Of a DNA stretch of 64,000 nt, positions 54,729-63,965 are shown in pieces. The notes under the pieces were generated by a model that saw only the letters and a program-made list of their open reading frames with translations, had not been told where the DNA came from and did not search any database. The stretch lies in contig JAJFTI010000006.1 in the NCBI GenBank assembly GCA_021373115.1, forward strand, positions 36,914-100,913. The letters are read 5' to 3'. Within the stretch, counting starts at the first letter, position 1. Each line of letters starts with the position of its first letter. Both the position numbers and the translations under genes were made by a program. The stretch comes from Eubacteriales bacterium. GTDB lineage: Bacteria; Bacillota; Clostridia; Christensenellales; CAG-138.

Positions 54729-55412
54729 AACGGCCTCCAAGCGGAGTGAAACGGATGGATTGAGGAATTCTCCGTATACATTGAAATTGATATTGAAAGA
54801 AAAAGAGGTGCAGGGAGCTTTATCCTCGCAATAGTATAACATAATTATCCGGCCGGGAATATTAAATATTGGTAAAATCGGCGTATTCGGCAGGGTTTCA
54901 CCATGCTTCTGAAACCGGATGCGCGGAATGGCGCGGGTGTAATCGCGCGATGGGGACAGGAAAAAACCGCTTACTTGTATAGACGATATACGCAAAATGT
55001 TACCTGTGAAGAAATGCCGCGTTTTGCGCGGAAGGTTCCCCGGTATAAGTGAACGAAAGAGGAAGGTGTTCATACAACGTTTCATTGGTAAGACAAAAGG
55101 AGGAAATTGTGGATTTTGTCGAATATTGAAAGGCGTTATACTTTCAAAAGAAAGTGTACTTTGTTCCAAAAAGAACGATATACCACAAATATTTGTAATT
55201 AATATCATAAAAACGTCATATTAATGTGTAATCTGGCTCTTTTCTTCTGTCCACGGGTGTAGTAAAATAAAGCGTAAGACTTCGTCGCGTAAAATCGCGG
55301 CGAAGCGAAATTTCGACGTTTTCGGCCGGAATTGGCCCGTCGAATGCGCGGTGCCGCCGAATACCGCTCATTGGGTTGCACTGTTGATATTAGTTGGAGG
55401 AGAGAGAATAAA
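54729..55412. other. Long AT-rich gap with promoters and a structured leader
   Basis: 684 bases. At 54833-54841 the minus strand has an extended -10 (TGTTATACT) for the GH4 gene. On the plus strand TATACT (55138-55143) runs into ACTTTC-AAAA-GAAAGT (55141-55156), an operator-like dyad. A 10-bp hairpin CTTCGTCGCG-TAAAAT-CGCGGCGAAG (55280-55305) and GGCC-GGAATT-GGCC follow in the leader of the XRE gene. The frame 54997-55224 has poor codon use and no recognisable domain, and I do not call it. Confidence 0.5.
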
Positions 55413-55748
55413 ATGGACATTGGAGCAAGTATCAAACGACTCAGAAAGTCACACGGCGAGACGCAGCAGCAGCTTGGAGAAGCGGTTGGCGTCGTTCAGC
55501 AATCCGTAGCCGCTTGGGAATCCAACCGCTGCATGCCGGACATAGCCTCGCTGGTCGCAATTGCGACGCACTACAGTACTTCTACGGACAGCATACTTGG
55601 TCTTACGGAAGAGCCGAACTACCTGTTCGATGCGGAAGGCATGCAGTCCTACCGCAACGACGTCGCTTTGGCGGATCGTCTGCCCACGGAAATCCGGGAA
55701 GGCGTTCTCGCGCTGATTCGGCTTGAGCGCGTCAAGTACGGTCGCTAA
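55413..55748 (+). CDS. XRE-family helix-turn-helix regulator
   Basis: 111 residues. The Cro/C1-type helix-turn-helix covers residues 5-60 (ASIKRLRKSHGETQQQLGEAV, split here by convention; recognition helix QQSVAAWESNRCMPD), followed by a short C-terminal dimerisation tail. GGAGGAGAG lies upstream of the ATG. Its targets are unknown; it may control itself through the dyad in its leader. A GC hairpin at 55761-55787 after the gene could act as a weak terminator but lacks a T-run. Confidence 0.88.
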   Translation: MDIGASIKRLRKSHGETQQQLGEAVGVVQQSVAAWESNRCMPDIASLVAIATHYSTSTDSILGLTEEPNYLFDAEGMQSYRNDVALADRLPTEIREGVLALIRLERVKYGR

Positions 55749-55944
55749 AAGAGGATGAGCGCCGCGCAGGTTCCCTGACCGCGCGGCGGCATCGCATCCT
55801 TTATCCGGTTCCCCGCCGGAACGACCGCCCGACGAATTACCGCATGAATCGCGAATAGACGGCGAAACAAGGCTCTGTTTGGGTTTGGTTTTTGTACTCT
55901 TTTTTCAGCCTTGAGTGCATACGCGTATTCTATATGCAAGGGGG

Positions 55945-55973
55945 TTGCGCTTGCGAAAACGATCCTATATAAT
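55945..55973 (+). promoter_or_regulatory. Promoter of the GntR regulator gene
   Basis: TTGCGC (55945-55950), a 17-base spacer, TATAAT (55968-55973). The dyad TTCGTACGATCG right after it could be an autoregulatory site. Confidence 0.75.
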
Positions 55974-56026
55974 GTGTTCGTACGATCGTTTGTATTCTCG
56001 AGCCGCAACATGGTATGAGGTGAAAT

Positions 56027-56698
56027 ATGGACTACAAAGCCATAGCCGATCAGGTGGGGCCGCGCGTCGGCGCCACGCAGGAGTGGATCTTTCACGTTCT
56101 TCGGGAAGGCATTATCAGCGCGAAACTGCCGGGCGGAACACAGCTCAAGCAGGATGAAATCTCCGCGGCACTGAACGTAAGCCATATACCGGTGCGCGAG
56201 GCGCTCCGCAGGCTGGAAGCGCAGGGACTCGTGCGGATTCATCCAAACCGGGGCGCGGCCGTTACCGAGCTGACGCGCAGCGAACTTCTGGATATGATGG
56301 AAGTGCGCGCAACGCTCTCCGTCATGATGCTTAAGAACAGCGCGCCCATGCTGACGAAGGCGGATTTTGACGCGATGGAGGAAATCGTCCGGCAGCAGCG
56401 CGAAACGTCAAACGAGGATCTCGTCCGTTCCGAGGAGCTGAACTACCGGTTTCACGAAATCCTCACGTCCCACGCGGCAAACTCTATGGCGAATTTTCTG
56501 CTGGAACTTGTTCACGCGAACATCGACCGGTATCTGCGCGCGAGTTTCTACGGAACGCTGCAAACGCGCGAAGTTTCGATCAACGAACATGAGATGATCA
56601 TCATGACCAGCCGCGAAGGGGACTTTGAAGCGGCCTGCAACCTGCTTCGGGATCACATTTTAAACGCGAAAGAGTTTATTCCCACCTCAATGAAATAG
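56027..56698 (+). CDS. GntR-family regulator, FadR/FCD subfamily
   Basis: 223 residues. The winged helix-turn-helix at about 15-75 includes LKQDEISAALNVSHIPVREALRRLE, whose PVREALRRLE end is the GntR signature. An FCD effector domain follows (HEILTSHAANSMANFLLEL, INEHEMII) with the histidines that bind metal and a small carboxylate ligand. Such proteins usually repress organic-acid or sugar-acid catabolism. The target genes are not next to it. AGGTGA precedes the ATG. Confidence 0.9.
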   Translation: MDYKAIADQVGPRVGATQEWIFHVLREGIISAKLPGGTQLKQDEISAALNVSHIPVREALRRLEAQGLVRIHPNRGAAVTELTRSELLDMMEVRATLSVMMLKNSAPMLTKADFDAMEEIVRQQRETSNEDLVRSEELNYRFHEILTSHAANSMANFLLELVHANIDRYLRASFYGTLQTREVSINEHEMIIMTSREGDFEAACNLLRDHILNAKEFIPTSMK

Positions 56699-56720
56699 CG
56701 GATCGATTCGGCTTTCAATT

Positions 56721-56752
56721 AAGCGGGCTTCCGGCGGAAGCCTGCTTTTTTC
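56721..56752 (+). terminator. Rho-independent terminator after the GntR gene
   Basis: AAGCGGGCTTCC, short loop, GGAAGCCTGCTT with one G-T pair, then TTTT. Confidence 0.85.
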
Positions 56753-56789
56753 ATGCGCTGTTTTGAGCGTATAAAATTGCGCCGCACTC

Positions 56790-56837
56790 TTGACAAAGAC
56801 GAGTAAAATGCTATTATATAAACAAACACTTATATAA
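56790..56837 (+). promoter_or_regulatory. Promoter and operator of the metal-resistance operon
   Basis: TTGACA (56790-56795), a 16-base spacer, TATTAT (56812-56817). TTATATAA occurs twice, 56814-56821 and 56830-56837, separated by eight bases and overlapping the -10 and start point. This resembles the dyads bound by ArsR/SmtB-family repressors, so autoregulation by the next gene is likely. Confidence 0.75.
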
Positions 56838-56847
56838 AGAGGCGCTT

Positions 56848-57231
56848 ATGAACGATTCTGTTCCAACACCGCTTTGCGGTGAAAGCCATATCGACCCGCA
56901 GCATGAGGAGCAGATACGCGCGCGGCTGCCGAGCGAGGACGAAGCGGCGGATATCGCGGCGGTCTTTACTCATCTTTCGGACAGCACACGCGTCAAACTG
57001 CTGTCGATGCTGGCAACGAGCGATCTGTGCGTCTGCGAAATGGCGGACCTGCTAAGCATGAGCCAGCCTGCCGTTTCGCACCACCTGCGGATTCTGCGTC
57101 AATGCGACGTGGTGCGGTTTCGAAAGTCGGGGCAGCGCACCATGTATTACCTGAGCGATAACGAAATTGGAAACACGATCCGGCAACTGCTGCAGGTCGT
57201 GATGAGCGGAAAGGGACAGACCGATGTATAG
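56848..57231 (+). CDS. ArsR/SmtB-family metal-responsive repressor
   Basis: 127 residues with a winged helix-turn-helix (LSDSTRVKLLSMLATSDLCVCEMADLLSMSQPAVSHH, split over residues 44-80) and the CVC metal site of CadC- or CmtR-like proteins. An N-terminal region with one cysteine and several His/Asp residues may add ligands. It overlaps the P-type ATPase gene by eight bases, so it should derepress the pump when Cd, Zn or Pb is present. Confidence 0.93.
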   Translation: MNDSVPTPLCGESHIDPQHEEQIRARLPSEDEAADIAAVFTHLSDSTRVKLLSMLATSDLCVCEMADLLSMSQPAVSHHLRILRQCDVVRFRKSGQRTMYYLSDNEIGNTIRQLLQVVMSGKGQTDV

Positions 57232-59287
57232 GAATCTCGAAAAACCAAGCGAAAAGTGCAAGTATTGCGGACTGGACGCGGAACATTGCGTCTGCGGCAG
57301 AAACCCGGAGAAAACCGAACAAAAAACGAAACGCCGATCCGAACCGGAATCCTGCGCGGAGGGCAGCGTCTGCGCCGTGGCAAGCCGGCTGGCGGAACAC
57401 GACCCGGATACCTGCGCGCATTGCGACCATGCTAAGGGGCATAGCCGTGAAGAGGAGGAATCCGAAGAAACGGAAATCAGGCAGTTCGTCCTGCTCGGCG
57501 CGGCTGCGGCGCTGTTGGCTGTCAGCTTCTTTCTCACGGGATGGGTGCAGATTGCACTGCGGATCGCTTCCTATCTGGCTGCCGGGCATCAAGTGCTCAT
57601 CCGCGCGGCTACGGGTTTTTCGAAAGGCCGGTTTTTCGATGAGAATGTGCTGATGAGCGTTGCAACGATTGGCGCCGTCGTACTGGGGGACTATGCGGAG
57701 GCGGCGGCCGTCATGATCTTTTACGGAGTTGGCGAATATCTGCAGGAATCTGCGGTGCGCAGCAGCCGGAAACGGATTGCGGACGCGGTGGAACTGCATC
57801 CCGACCGGGCACGGCGCCTTGTGGAGGACAAACAGCAGATGGTCAAGCCGGAGGAGATTTCCGTTGGGGAAACGATCCTGGTAAAAGCGGGCGAACGGAT
57901 ACCGCTTGACGGCGAGGTGCTTGCCGGCGAGAGCCTGCTGGACGTATCCATGCTGACCGGCGAACCGAGGCCGGTTCTCGCGCAACCCGGCGCGGAGGTA
58001 TCCGCCGGTGCGGTGAATACTAGCGGGCCGCTCACCCTTCGGGTTACAAAGCTAGCGGCGGAGTCCTCGACCAGCCGCCTTCTGCGCGCGGTGGAGGACG
58101 CAACGAAGAACAAGCCCGCGATCGAGCGGTTCATCTCGCGCTTTTCACGTATGTATACGCCTTCGGTAATCGCGGCCGCCGCATTGCTTGCGATATTGCC
58201 GCCGCTCTTTGGCGCGGGGGAATGGAGCGAGTGGGTGCACCGCGCGCTGATCTTCCTTGTAATCGCCTGTCCCTGCGCGCTCGTGCTCAGCATTCCGCTG
58301 ACGTTCTTTGCGGGGCTTGCGATAGCATCCAAGGCGGGCGTGCTGTTCAAAGGCGCGGACGCGCTGGAGCGCCTGCCGCGCGTCAAGGCTGTTGTGCTGG
58401 ATAAGACCGGCACACTGACCGAGGGGGAGTTCGAAGTGCAGCGCGTGGAAACGACGGGTATGCAGAAGGAAGAACTGCTTGCGCTGGCCTCCGCCGCCGA
58501 GCAGCACAGCCTGCATCCGGTCGCATCGGCCATTGCCAGGTCGGATACGCAAGGGTATCTTGCGTCGAACATTCAGGAAGTTGCGGGGCAGGGCGTACTC
58601 GCAACGGTAAACGGGCGGCGTATCGCGGTTGGCAACCGAGCGCTGCTGGAATCCGAAGGAGTGCGTACCGACTCCGGCGCGAATGTGCTTGTTGCGGTTG
58701 ACGGCGTGTTCGCGGGAGAAATCTTCGTAGGCGACCGTGTGCGCAAAAGCGCCCCGGACGCGGTTTCGGAATTGACAAAGGAAACCGGCTATACGGCCAT
58801 TCTCACCGGGGACGCGGAGGCGGCGGCAAAAGCGGTTGGCGAGGAAGTGGGCGTTTCGGAGGTTTTTGCCTCGCTGCAGCCCGCGGAAAAGCTCGATGTC
58901 ATGCGTAAGATTCGAAAGAAGCGGGGGAACACGCTCTATGTTGGCGACGGAATCAACGACGCGCCGGTCCTCGCGGGTGCGGATATCGGTATTGCCATTG
59001 GCCTTGGCGGAACGGATATGGCGGCGGAGGCGGCGGATGCGCTGCTGCTGACGCACGATCTTCGCAGCCTGCCGTTTGCCATCCGCACGTCGAAACGGAC
59101 GGTTGCCAAAGCACGCGGGAATATCGCCATTGCGCTCGGCATTAAAACGGCAGCGCTCGTGCTTGGCGCGCTGGGCATTGCGGGGATGTGGGTTGCGATC
59201 CTTGCGGACGTTGGCGCTGCGCTCATCTGCGTACTCAATACGCTTACGCTGTTCTGGATATCCAAGCGAACGGACGTGATTTCGTAA
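57224..59287 (+). CDS. Heavy-metal P-type ATPase (Cd/Zn/Pb/Co type)
   Basis: An efflux pump of 687 residues, P1B class. The transmembrane metal site is CPC in VIACPCALVLS; the phosphorylation site is DKTGTLTEGE; the actuator has MLTGEPRPV, with proline where serine is common; the hinge is GDGINDAPVLAG. The N-terminal 80 residues lack the usual ferredoxin-like GMTCxxC domain but contain several CxxC and CxC pairs (KCKYCGLDAEHCVC, CAHCDHAKGH), an unusual metal-binding tail. Coupled to the ArsR gene. Confidence 0.95.
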   Translation: MYRNLEKPSEKCKYCGLDAEHCVCGRNPEKTEQKTKRRSEPESCAEGSVCAVASRLAEHDPDTCAHCDHAKGHSREEEESEETEIRQFVLLGAAAALLAVSFFLTGWVQIALRIASYLAAGHQVLIRAATGFSKGRFFDENVLMSVATIGAVVLGDYAEAAAVMIFYGVGEYLQESAVRSSRKRIADAVELHPDRARRLVEDKQQMVKPEEISVGETILVKAGERIPLDGEVLAGESLLDVSMLTGEPRPVLAQPGAEVSAGAVNTSGPLTLRVTKLAAESSTSRLLRAVEDATKNKPAIERFISRFSRMYTPSVIAAAALLAILPPLFGAGEWSEWVHRALIFLVIACPCALVLSIPLTFFAGLAIASKAGVLFKGADALERLPRVKAVVLDKTGTLTEGEFEVQRVETTGMQKEELLALASAAEQHSLHPVASAIARSDTQGYLASNIQEVAGQGVLATVNGRRIAVGNRALLESEGVRTDSGANVLVAVDGVFAGEIFVGDRVRKSAPDAVSELTKETGYTAILTGDAEAAAKAVGEEVGVSEVFASLQPAEKLDVMRKIRKKRGNTLYVGDGINDAPVLAGADIGIAIGLGGTDMAAEAADALLLTHDLRSLPFAIRTSKRTVAKARGNIAIALGIKTAALVLGALGIAGMWVAILADVGAALICVLNTLTLFWISKRTDVIS

Positions 59288-59324
59288 AAAATCGATTTCC
59301 AGCCATTTAATTATACTGGGAAAG

Positions 59325-59370
59325 CAGGAACCCGCGCGCCGGAATGCAAAAGGCGAGCGGGCTCCTGTTT
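59325..59370 (+). terminator. Terminator after the metal ATPase gene
   Basis: CAGGAACCCGCGCGCC (59325-59340) pairs imperfectly with GGCGAGCGGGCTCCTG (59352-59367) across an 11-base loop, followed by TTT. Confidence 0.7.
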
Positions 59371-59565
59371 CATAAGAAAGAATCCGAATAAGCGCTTGCC
59401 ATTCGGTGTTTCCCGTGCTACAATCCGAAAGCGCAAGAACAGGCGAATTGTGCCGAAAATCCACGAAACGGACGAAAAAACCGAATTGTTCCGCGCTGTT
59501 CCGGGCGGACGCCGGTTTTTCCCGCGAATGATCGAAAAAAATCATGCAAATTCCGAAAATTCTTC

Positions 59566-59594
59566 TTGCAATAACGTAGTCGAGCATGTAAAAT
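59566..59594 (+). promoter_or_regulatory. Promoter of the S10 ribosomal protein operon
   Basis: TTGCAA (59566-59571), a 17-base spacer, TAAAAT (59589-59594). Confidence 0.7.
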
Positions 59595-59843
59595 ATGAAT
59601 GTTCGCGCCACAAACGCAGGTTTTCGCGCGCGGACAGGGATGAACGGGAGGTTGCCGGTTGTTGCCATCCGGGTAATTTCCGCTCAGGCCCAACGTCCGA
59701 ATGCCGGACGAGGGTGTAAAACGCGAGGCAATTCGTGCAGTCCCGAACAAGCAGTCGCACAGCCGGAAGGCTGCGCATGTCTTATGAAGAAGGAAACACA
59801 CGGCCTTGTGTACCACCTAACAACGAAGGAGGAGTTTAATCAT

Positions 59844-60149
59844 ATGGCAAACAGGATCCGCATTAAGCTCAAGGCGTACGAAAGCTCTCTGATCGACCAG
59901 AGCGCGGAAAAGATCGTTGAAACCGCCAAGAGAACCGGCGCGCAAATCAGCGGCCCGATTCCCCTCCCCACGGAGAAGGAAGTCGTCACCATTCTGCGCG
60001 CAACCCATAAGTATAAGGATTCCCGCGAACAATTCGAGATGCGCACGCATAAGCGCCTGATCGATATTCTTCAGCCGTCCTCCAAAACCGTTGACGCGCT
60101 GATGAAGCTTGATCTCCCCGCCGGTGTCGACATCGAGATCAAACTGTAA
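59844..60149 (+). CDS. rpsJ: 30S ribosomal protein S10
   Basis: 101 residues, beginning [20 protein letters not shown] and containing the conserved PLPTEK loop and [16 protein letters not shown] precedes the ATG at 59844; the upstream in-frame extension is leader DNA. First gene of the S10 operon, and also the NusE antitermination factor. Confidence 0.97.
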   Translation: MANRIRIKLKAYESSLIDQSAEKIVETAKRTGAQISGPIPLPTEKEVVTILRATHKYKDSREQFEMRTHKRLIDILQPSSKTVDALMKLDLPAGVDIEIKL

Positions 60150-60164
60150 CCATCGGAGGTAAAC

Positions 60165-60791
60165 ATGAAGAAAGCCATTTTGGGCAAAAAGATCGGTATG
60201 ACGCAGATGTTCCGTGCTGACGGTACCATGATCCCAGTGACAGTCATTCAAGCCGGTCCCTGCCCCATAGTTCAGAAGAAGACCGTCGGGACCGACGGGT
60301 ATGAAGCCGTTCAGGTTGGCTTTGGCGAACTTCGCGAGAAGCTCTCCAACAAACCCAGAACGGGTCACTTTGCCAAAGCGGGCGTGAAACCCCTCCGTTA
60401 TATGAGAGAGTTCAAGCTCGACGACGCGGCCAGCCTCGAAGTTGGCCAGGTCATCAAGGCGGACGTCTTCGCCGAAGGCGACAAGATCGACGTTCGCGGC
60501 ATCAGCAAGGGCAAGGGCTTTCAGGGCGTCGTGAAGCGCTGGAACCAGGCTCGCGGCAAGATGACGCATGGTTCGCACTTTCATCGCGCCCCCGGTTCGA
60601 TGAGCGCGAATTCGAGCCCGTCCCGCGTGTTTAAGCACAAGAACCTTCCGGGTCATATGGGCAACATTACCGTTACCGTACAGAACCTCGAAGTCGTACG
60701 CGTGGACGCGGAGCGCAATCTGCTGCTCGTCAAAGGCGCGGTTCCCGGCCCGAAGGGCGGCCTCGTCGCTCTAACGAGCACCGTGAAGTAA
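60165..60791 (+). CDS. rplC: 50S ribosomal protein L3
   Basis: 208 residues, starting [14 protein letters not shown] with the conserved central loop [11 protein letters not shown] and HRAPGSM. 15 bases after rpsJ. Confidence 0.97.
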   Translation: MKKAILGKKIGMTQMFRADGTMIPVTVIQAGPCPIVQKKTVGTDGYEAVQVGFGELREKLSNKPRTGHFAKAGVKPLRYMREFKLDDAASLEVGQVIKADVFAEGDKIDVRGISKGKGFQGVVKRWNQARGKMTHGSHFHRAPGSMSANSSPSRVFKHKNLPGHMGNITVTVQNLEVVRVDAERNLLLVKGAVPGPKGGLVALTSTVK

Positions 60792-60805
60792 GGAGGAGCA
60801 AGAGA

Positions 60806-61426
60806 ATGCCTAAAGTAGCAATTGTCGATATCACCGGCAAAAAGGTCGGCGAATACGAGCTCTCCGAAAACACTTTTGGACAGCCGGTCAATCAATATGT
60901 TCTCCACGAAGTCGTCAAGGCGCATCTGGCGAACTGCCGTCAAGGCACGCAGAGCGCTTTAACCCGCGCGGAAGTCTCCGGCGGCGGCATCAAGCCCTGG
61001 CGTCAGAAGGGCACCGGCCGTGCCCGTCAGGGTTCCACCCGTTCGCCCCAGTGGCGTCACGGCGGCGTGGTATTCGCGCCGAAACCCCGCGACTACACGA
61101 TCCGCGTAAACAAGAAAGTCAAGCGGCTTGCCATGAAGTCCGCGCTCTCCGGGAAGGTGCTGGAAAGCGATCTGATTCTCTTCAACGAGATCAACCTCAA
61201 AGCCGCCAAGACCAAGGAAATGATCAAAGCGCTCGAAGCGGTCAAGGCGGTCAAGGCGCTTATCGTCCTGCCGGAACCGAATGAAATCGTTGAGCGCGCC
61301 GCGCGCAATATTCCGGGCGTGAAAACGACGCTGGTCGGCACCCTGAGTGCGTACGAGATTCTCAAGTATAAAACGCTGATCCTCACCGAGGCGTCGGCAA
61401 AGAAGATCGAGGAGGTGTACGCCTGA
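60806..61426 (+). CDS. rplD: 50S ribosomal protein L4
   Basis: 206 residues with the L4 extension loop GGGIKPWRQKGTGRARQGS and the C-terminal TEASAKKIEEVYA. In some bacteria L4 represses its own operon through the S10 leader. Its last base is the first base of the rplW start. Confidence 0.97.
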   Translation: MPKVAIVDITGKKVGEYELSENTFGQPVNQYVLHEVVKAHLANCRQGTQSALTRAEVSGGGIKPWRQKGTGRARQGSTRSPQWRHGGVVFAPKPRDYTIRVNKKVKRLAMKSALSGKVLESDLILFNEINLKAAKTKEMIKALEAVKAVKALIVLPEPNEIVERAARNIPGVKTTLVGTLSAYEILKYKTLILTEASAKKIEEVYA

Positions 61427-61722
61427 TGAAGAGCCCTTATGACATCATCAAAAAGCCGGTTCTGACCGAGAAAACCTACGATCAGTTCCCCGGCCGGACC
61501 TATACGTTCGAAGTGGACAAGACCGCCAACAAGATTGAGATCAAGAAGGCCGTCGAGGAAGTCTTTGGCGTTCAGGTTGCCAGCGTGCATACGATCAACA
61601 GCGACGGCAAAATGCGCCGCCAGGGCAACAGCTCCGGCCGCACCCCGTCCAGCAAAAAGGCCTATGTGAAGCTGAAGGAGGACTCCAAGGGTATTGAGTT
61701 CTTCGACAGCATCTCGCAGTAA
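61426..61722 (+). CDS. rplW: 50S ribosomal protein L23
   Basis: 98 residues, typical start PYDIIKKPVLTEKTY and KIEIKKAVEEVFGVQV. Coupled to rplD through the overlap TGATG. Confidence 0.97.
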   Translation: MKSPYDIIKKPVLTEKTYDQFPGRTYTFEVDKTANKIEIKKAVEEVFGVQVASVHTINSDGKMRRQGNSSGRTPSSKKAYVKLKEDSKGIEFFDSISQ

Positions 61723-61734
61723 GGAGGACGAACC

Positions 61735-62568
61735 ATGGGAATCCGTAAGATCAACCCGATTACGCCGGGTCAGCGCTTCATGACGGTTTCCTCATTTGAG
61801 GAGATCACGAAAAAGACGCCGGAGCGCTCGCTTGTCGAAGATAAGAAAAAGAACGCCGGCCGCAACTACAGCGGCAAGATCACCGTCCGCCATCAGGGCG
61901 GCGGCGCGCGCCAGAAGTACCGCATCATCGACTTCAAGCGCAACAAGGACAACGTCCCCGCGAAGGTCTTCTCCATTGAGTATGACCCGAACCGCTCCGC
62001 GAATATTGCACTCCTGCATTATTTGGACGGCGAAAAGCGCTACATCATCGCTCCGCTCGGCCTGACGGTCGGCGAAACGGTCATCTCCGGCGATACCGCG
62101 GATATTAAGATTGGAAACGCTCTGCCGATTTCCAACATCCCGGTCGGAACCATGATCCACTGCATCGAACTCAAGCCCGGCAAGGGCGCGCAGCTGGTCC
62201 GCTCCGCGGGCAACGCCGCGCAGCTCATGGCCAAGGAAGGCGCCTATGCGCAGGTTCGTCTGCCCAGCGGCGAAGTCCGCCTGATTCCGATGAACGCGAA
62301 GGCCACGATCGGCCAGGTTGGCAACCTTGACCACGCGAACATCCAGATCGGCAAGGCCGGCCGCAAGCGTCACATGGGCGTGCGCCCGACGGTTCGCGGC
62401 AGCGTTATGAACCCCTGCGACCACCCGCACGGCGGCGGTGAGGGCAAGAGCCCGATCGGCAAGCCCGGCCCGGTTACCCCCTGGGGCAAACCCGCGCTCG
62501 GCTACAAGACGCGCAAGCATAAGAACCCGACCAACAAATACATCTTACGCCGTGGCAGCGGTAAGTAA
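61735..62568 (+). CDS. rplB: 50S ribosomal protein L2
   Basis: 277 residues; contains the conserved peptidyl-transferase-centre segment [17 protein letters not shown] with its essential histidine near residue 230, and the C-terminal [15 protein letters not shown]. Confidence 0.98.
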   Translation: MGIRKINPITPGQRFMTVSSFEEITKKTPERSLVEDKKKNAGRNYSGKITVRHQGGGARQKYRIIDFKRNKDNVPAKVFSIEYDPNRSANIALLHYLDGEKRYIIAPLGLTVGETVISGDTADIKIGNALPISNIPVGTMIHCIELKPGKGAQLVRSAGNAAQLMAKEGAYAQVRLPSGEVRLIPMNAKATIGQVGNLDHANIQIGKAGRKRHMGVRPTVRGSVMNPCDHPHGGGEGKSPIGKPGPVTPWGKPALGYKTRKHKNPTNKYILRRGSGK

Positions 62569-62591
62569 TGGGAAGAGGAAGGAGATAAACA

Positions 62592-62873
62592 ATGAGCAGA
62601 TCGGTTAAAAAAGGCCCGTTTATCAGCGAACGCCTCTTGGGGCGCATTCAGGCGATGAACGCGAGCGGAAAAAAGACCGTCGTCAAGACATGGTCTCGCG
62701 CCTCTACCATTTATCCCGAGATGGTGGGACATACCATCGCGGTCCATGACGGTAAGAAGCACGTTCCCGTGTATATCACCGAGGAAATGGTCGGCCATAA
62801 GCTGGGCGAGTTCGCGCCCACCCGTACGTTCAGAGGACACAGGGGCTCCGAGAAGTCCTCGTCCGCAAAGTAA
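62592..62873 (+). CDS. rpsS: 30S ribosomal protein S19
   Basis: 93 residues, [11 protein letters not shown] start and the conserved [15 protein letters not shown] end. GGAAGGAG precedes the ATG. Confidence 0.98.
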   Translation: MSRSVKKGPFISERLLGRIQAMNASGKKTVVKTWSRASTIYPEMVGHTIAVHDGKKHVPVYITEEMVGHKLGEFAPTRTFRGHRGSEKSSSAK

Positions 62874-62889
62874 GGAGGAACGAAGCAAA

Positions 62890-63276
62890 ATGGCAACCAG
62901 AATGAGAGAAAAGTCGGCCAAGCGTACGGCCAGCGCCGATAAACGCCCGCACGCGACCGCAAAATATATCCGCATCTCTTCGCGCAAGGTAAAGGTCGTC
63001 ATCGACCTGATCCGCGGCAAGAGCGTGAAGGAAGCCGAAGCCATTCTGACCTACACGCCGAAAGCGGCGACCGAACCGGTGGCAAAGCTCCTGAAAAGCG
63101 CGATTGCAAATGCGGAAAACAATCTCGACATGAGCCGCGAAGAGCTCTACGTCGCCGAGATCTACGCCAACCAGGGTCCGACCCTGAAGCGGTTCCGGCC
63201 GAGAGCACATGGCCGCGCGAGTGCAATCCACAAGCGCACGAGCCATATCACGGTCGTTCTGGATCAGGCGAAGTAA
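62890..63276 (+). CDS. rplV: 50S ribosomal protein L22
   Basis: 128 residues from ATG 62890, with [20 protein letters not shown] and the tunnel-loop region [15 protein letters not shown]. The longer frame from 62746 overlaps rpsS and is not real. Confidence 0.97.
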   Translation: MATRMREKSAKRTASADKRPHATAKYIRISSRKVKVVIDLIRGKSVKEAEAILTYTPKAATEPVAKLLKSAIANAENNLDMSREELYVAEIYANQGPTLKRFRPRAHGRASAIHKRTSHITVVLDQAK

Positions 63277-63291
63277 GGAGGAGTAAGAAAG

Positions 63292-63963
63292 ATGGGTCAA
63301 AAAGTAAATCCAAACGGCTTCCGCGTCGGCGTCATCAAAGATTGGAATACCCGTTGGTACGCCTCCAAGAAGGACTTTGCCGATTATCTCGTCGAGGATC
63401 GCAAAATCCGCGACTTCGTGAAGAAGAAGTACTATCTGGCCAGCATTTCGCGTATCGAGATCGATCGCGCGGCGGGCAAGATCACCGTCAGCATCTTCAC
63501 CGCTCGTCCCGGCCTTCTGATCGGCAAGGGCGGCACGGGGATCGAAACGATCAAGGAAGACATCAAGAAAGTGATCGGCAAGGACGTGAACGTCAACATC
63601 ATGGAGATCCGTGATGCGGACGCGGACGCACAGCTGGTTGCGGAGAATATCGCGTCCCAACTTGAGAAGCGCATCAGCTTCCGCCGCGCTATGAAGCAGG
63701 CGATGGGCCGCGCGATGCAGAAAAACAGCGTCAAGGGTATTAAGCTCATGGTCTCCGGCCGTCTGGGCGGCGCGGAAATCGCACGGAGCGAAGGATACCA
63801 CGACGGTTCCATCCCGCTGCAGACCATGCGCGCGGATATCCAGTACGGCTTTGCGGAAGCGAAGACCACCTACGGCCGCATCGGCTGCAAGGTCTGGATT
63901 TACAAGGGCGAGCTGCTCGGCAAGCGCAAGGCTTCCGAAAAGCGTGAGGAAGGGGGCAAATAA
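63292..63963 (+). CDS. rpsC: 30S ribosomal protein S3
   Basis: 223 residues; [18 protein letters not shown] start, KH-domain GXXG loop in [13 protein letters not shown], and a C-terminal [11 protein letters not shown] segment. Confidence 0.98.
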   Translation: MGQKVNPNGFRVGVIKDWNTRWYASKKDFADYLVEDRKIRDFVKKKYYLASISRIEIDRAAGKITVSIFTARPGLLIGKGGTGIETIKEDIKKVIGKDVNVNIMEIRDADADAQLVAENIASQLEKRISFRRAMKQAMGRAMQKNSVKGIKLMVSGRLGGAEIARSEGYHDGSIPLQTMRADIQYGFAEAKTTYGRIGCKVWIYKGELLGKRKASEKREEGGK

Positions 63964-63965
63964 CC

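Larger units (their letters stand above)
59288..59843. other. Gap and leader before the S10 operon
   Basis: 556 bases holding the pump terminator (59325-59370), the S10 promoter (59566-59594) and a leader of about 240 bases. The leader contains hairpins CGTCCG-AATGC-CGGACG (59694-59710), CAGCC-GGAA-GGCTG (59760-59773, GNRA loop) and CACA-CGGCCT-TGTG (59797-59810). The frame starting at 59595 upstream of rpsJ is not supported as coding. Confidence 0.55.

Noticed and set aside
54997..55224. 75-codon frame in the gap upstream of the XRE gene
   Set aside because: AT-rich sequence with unlike codon use, no ribosome binding site and it overlaps promoter-like elements.
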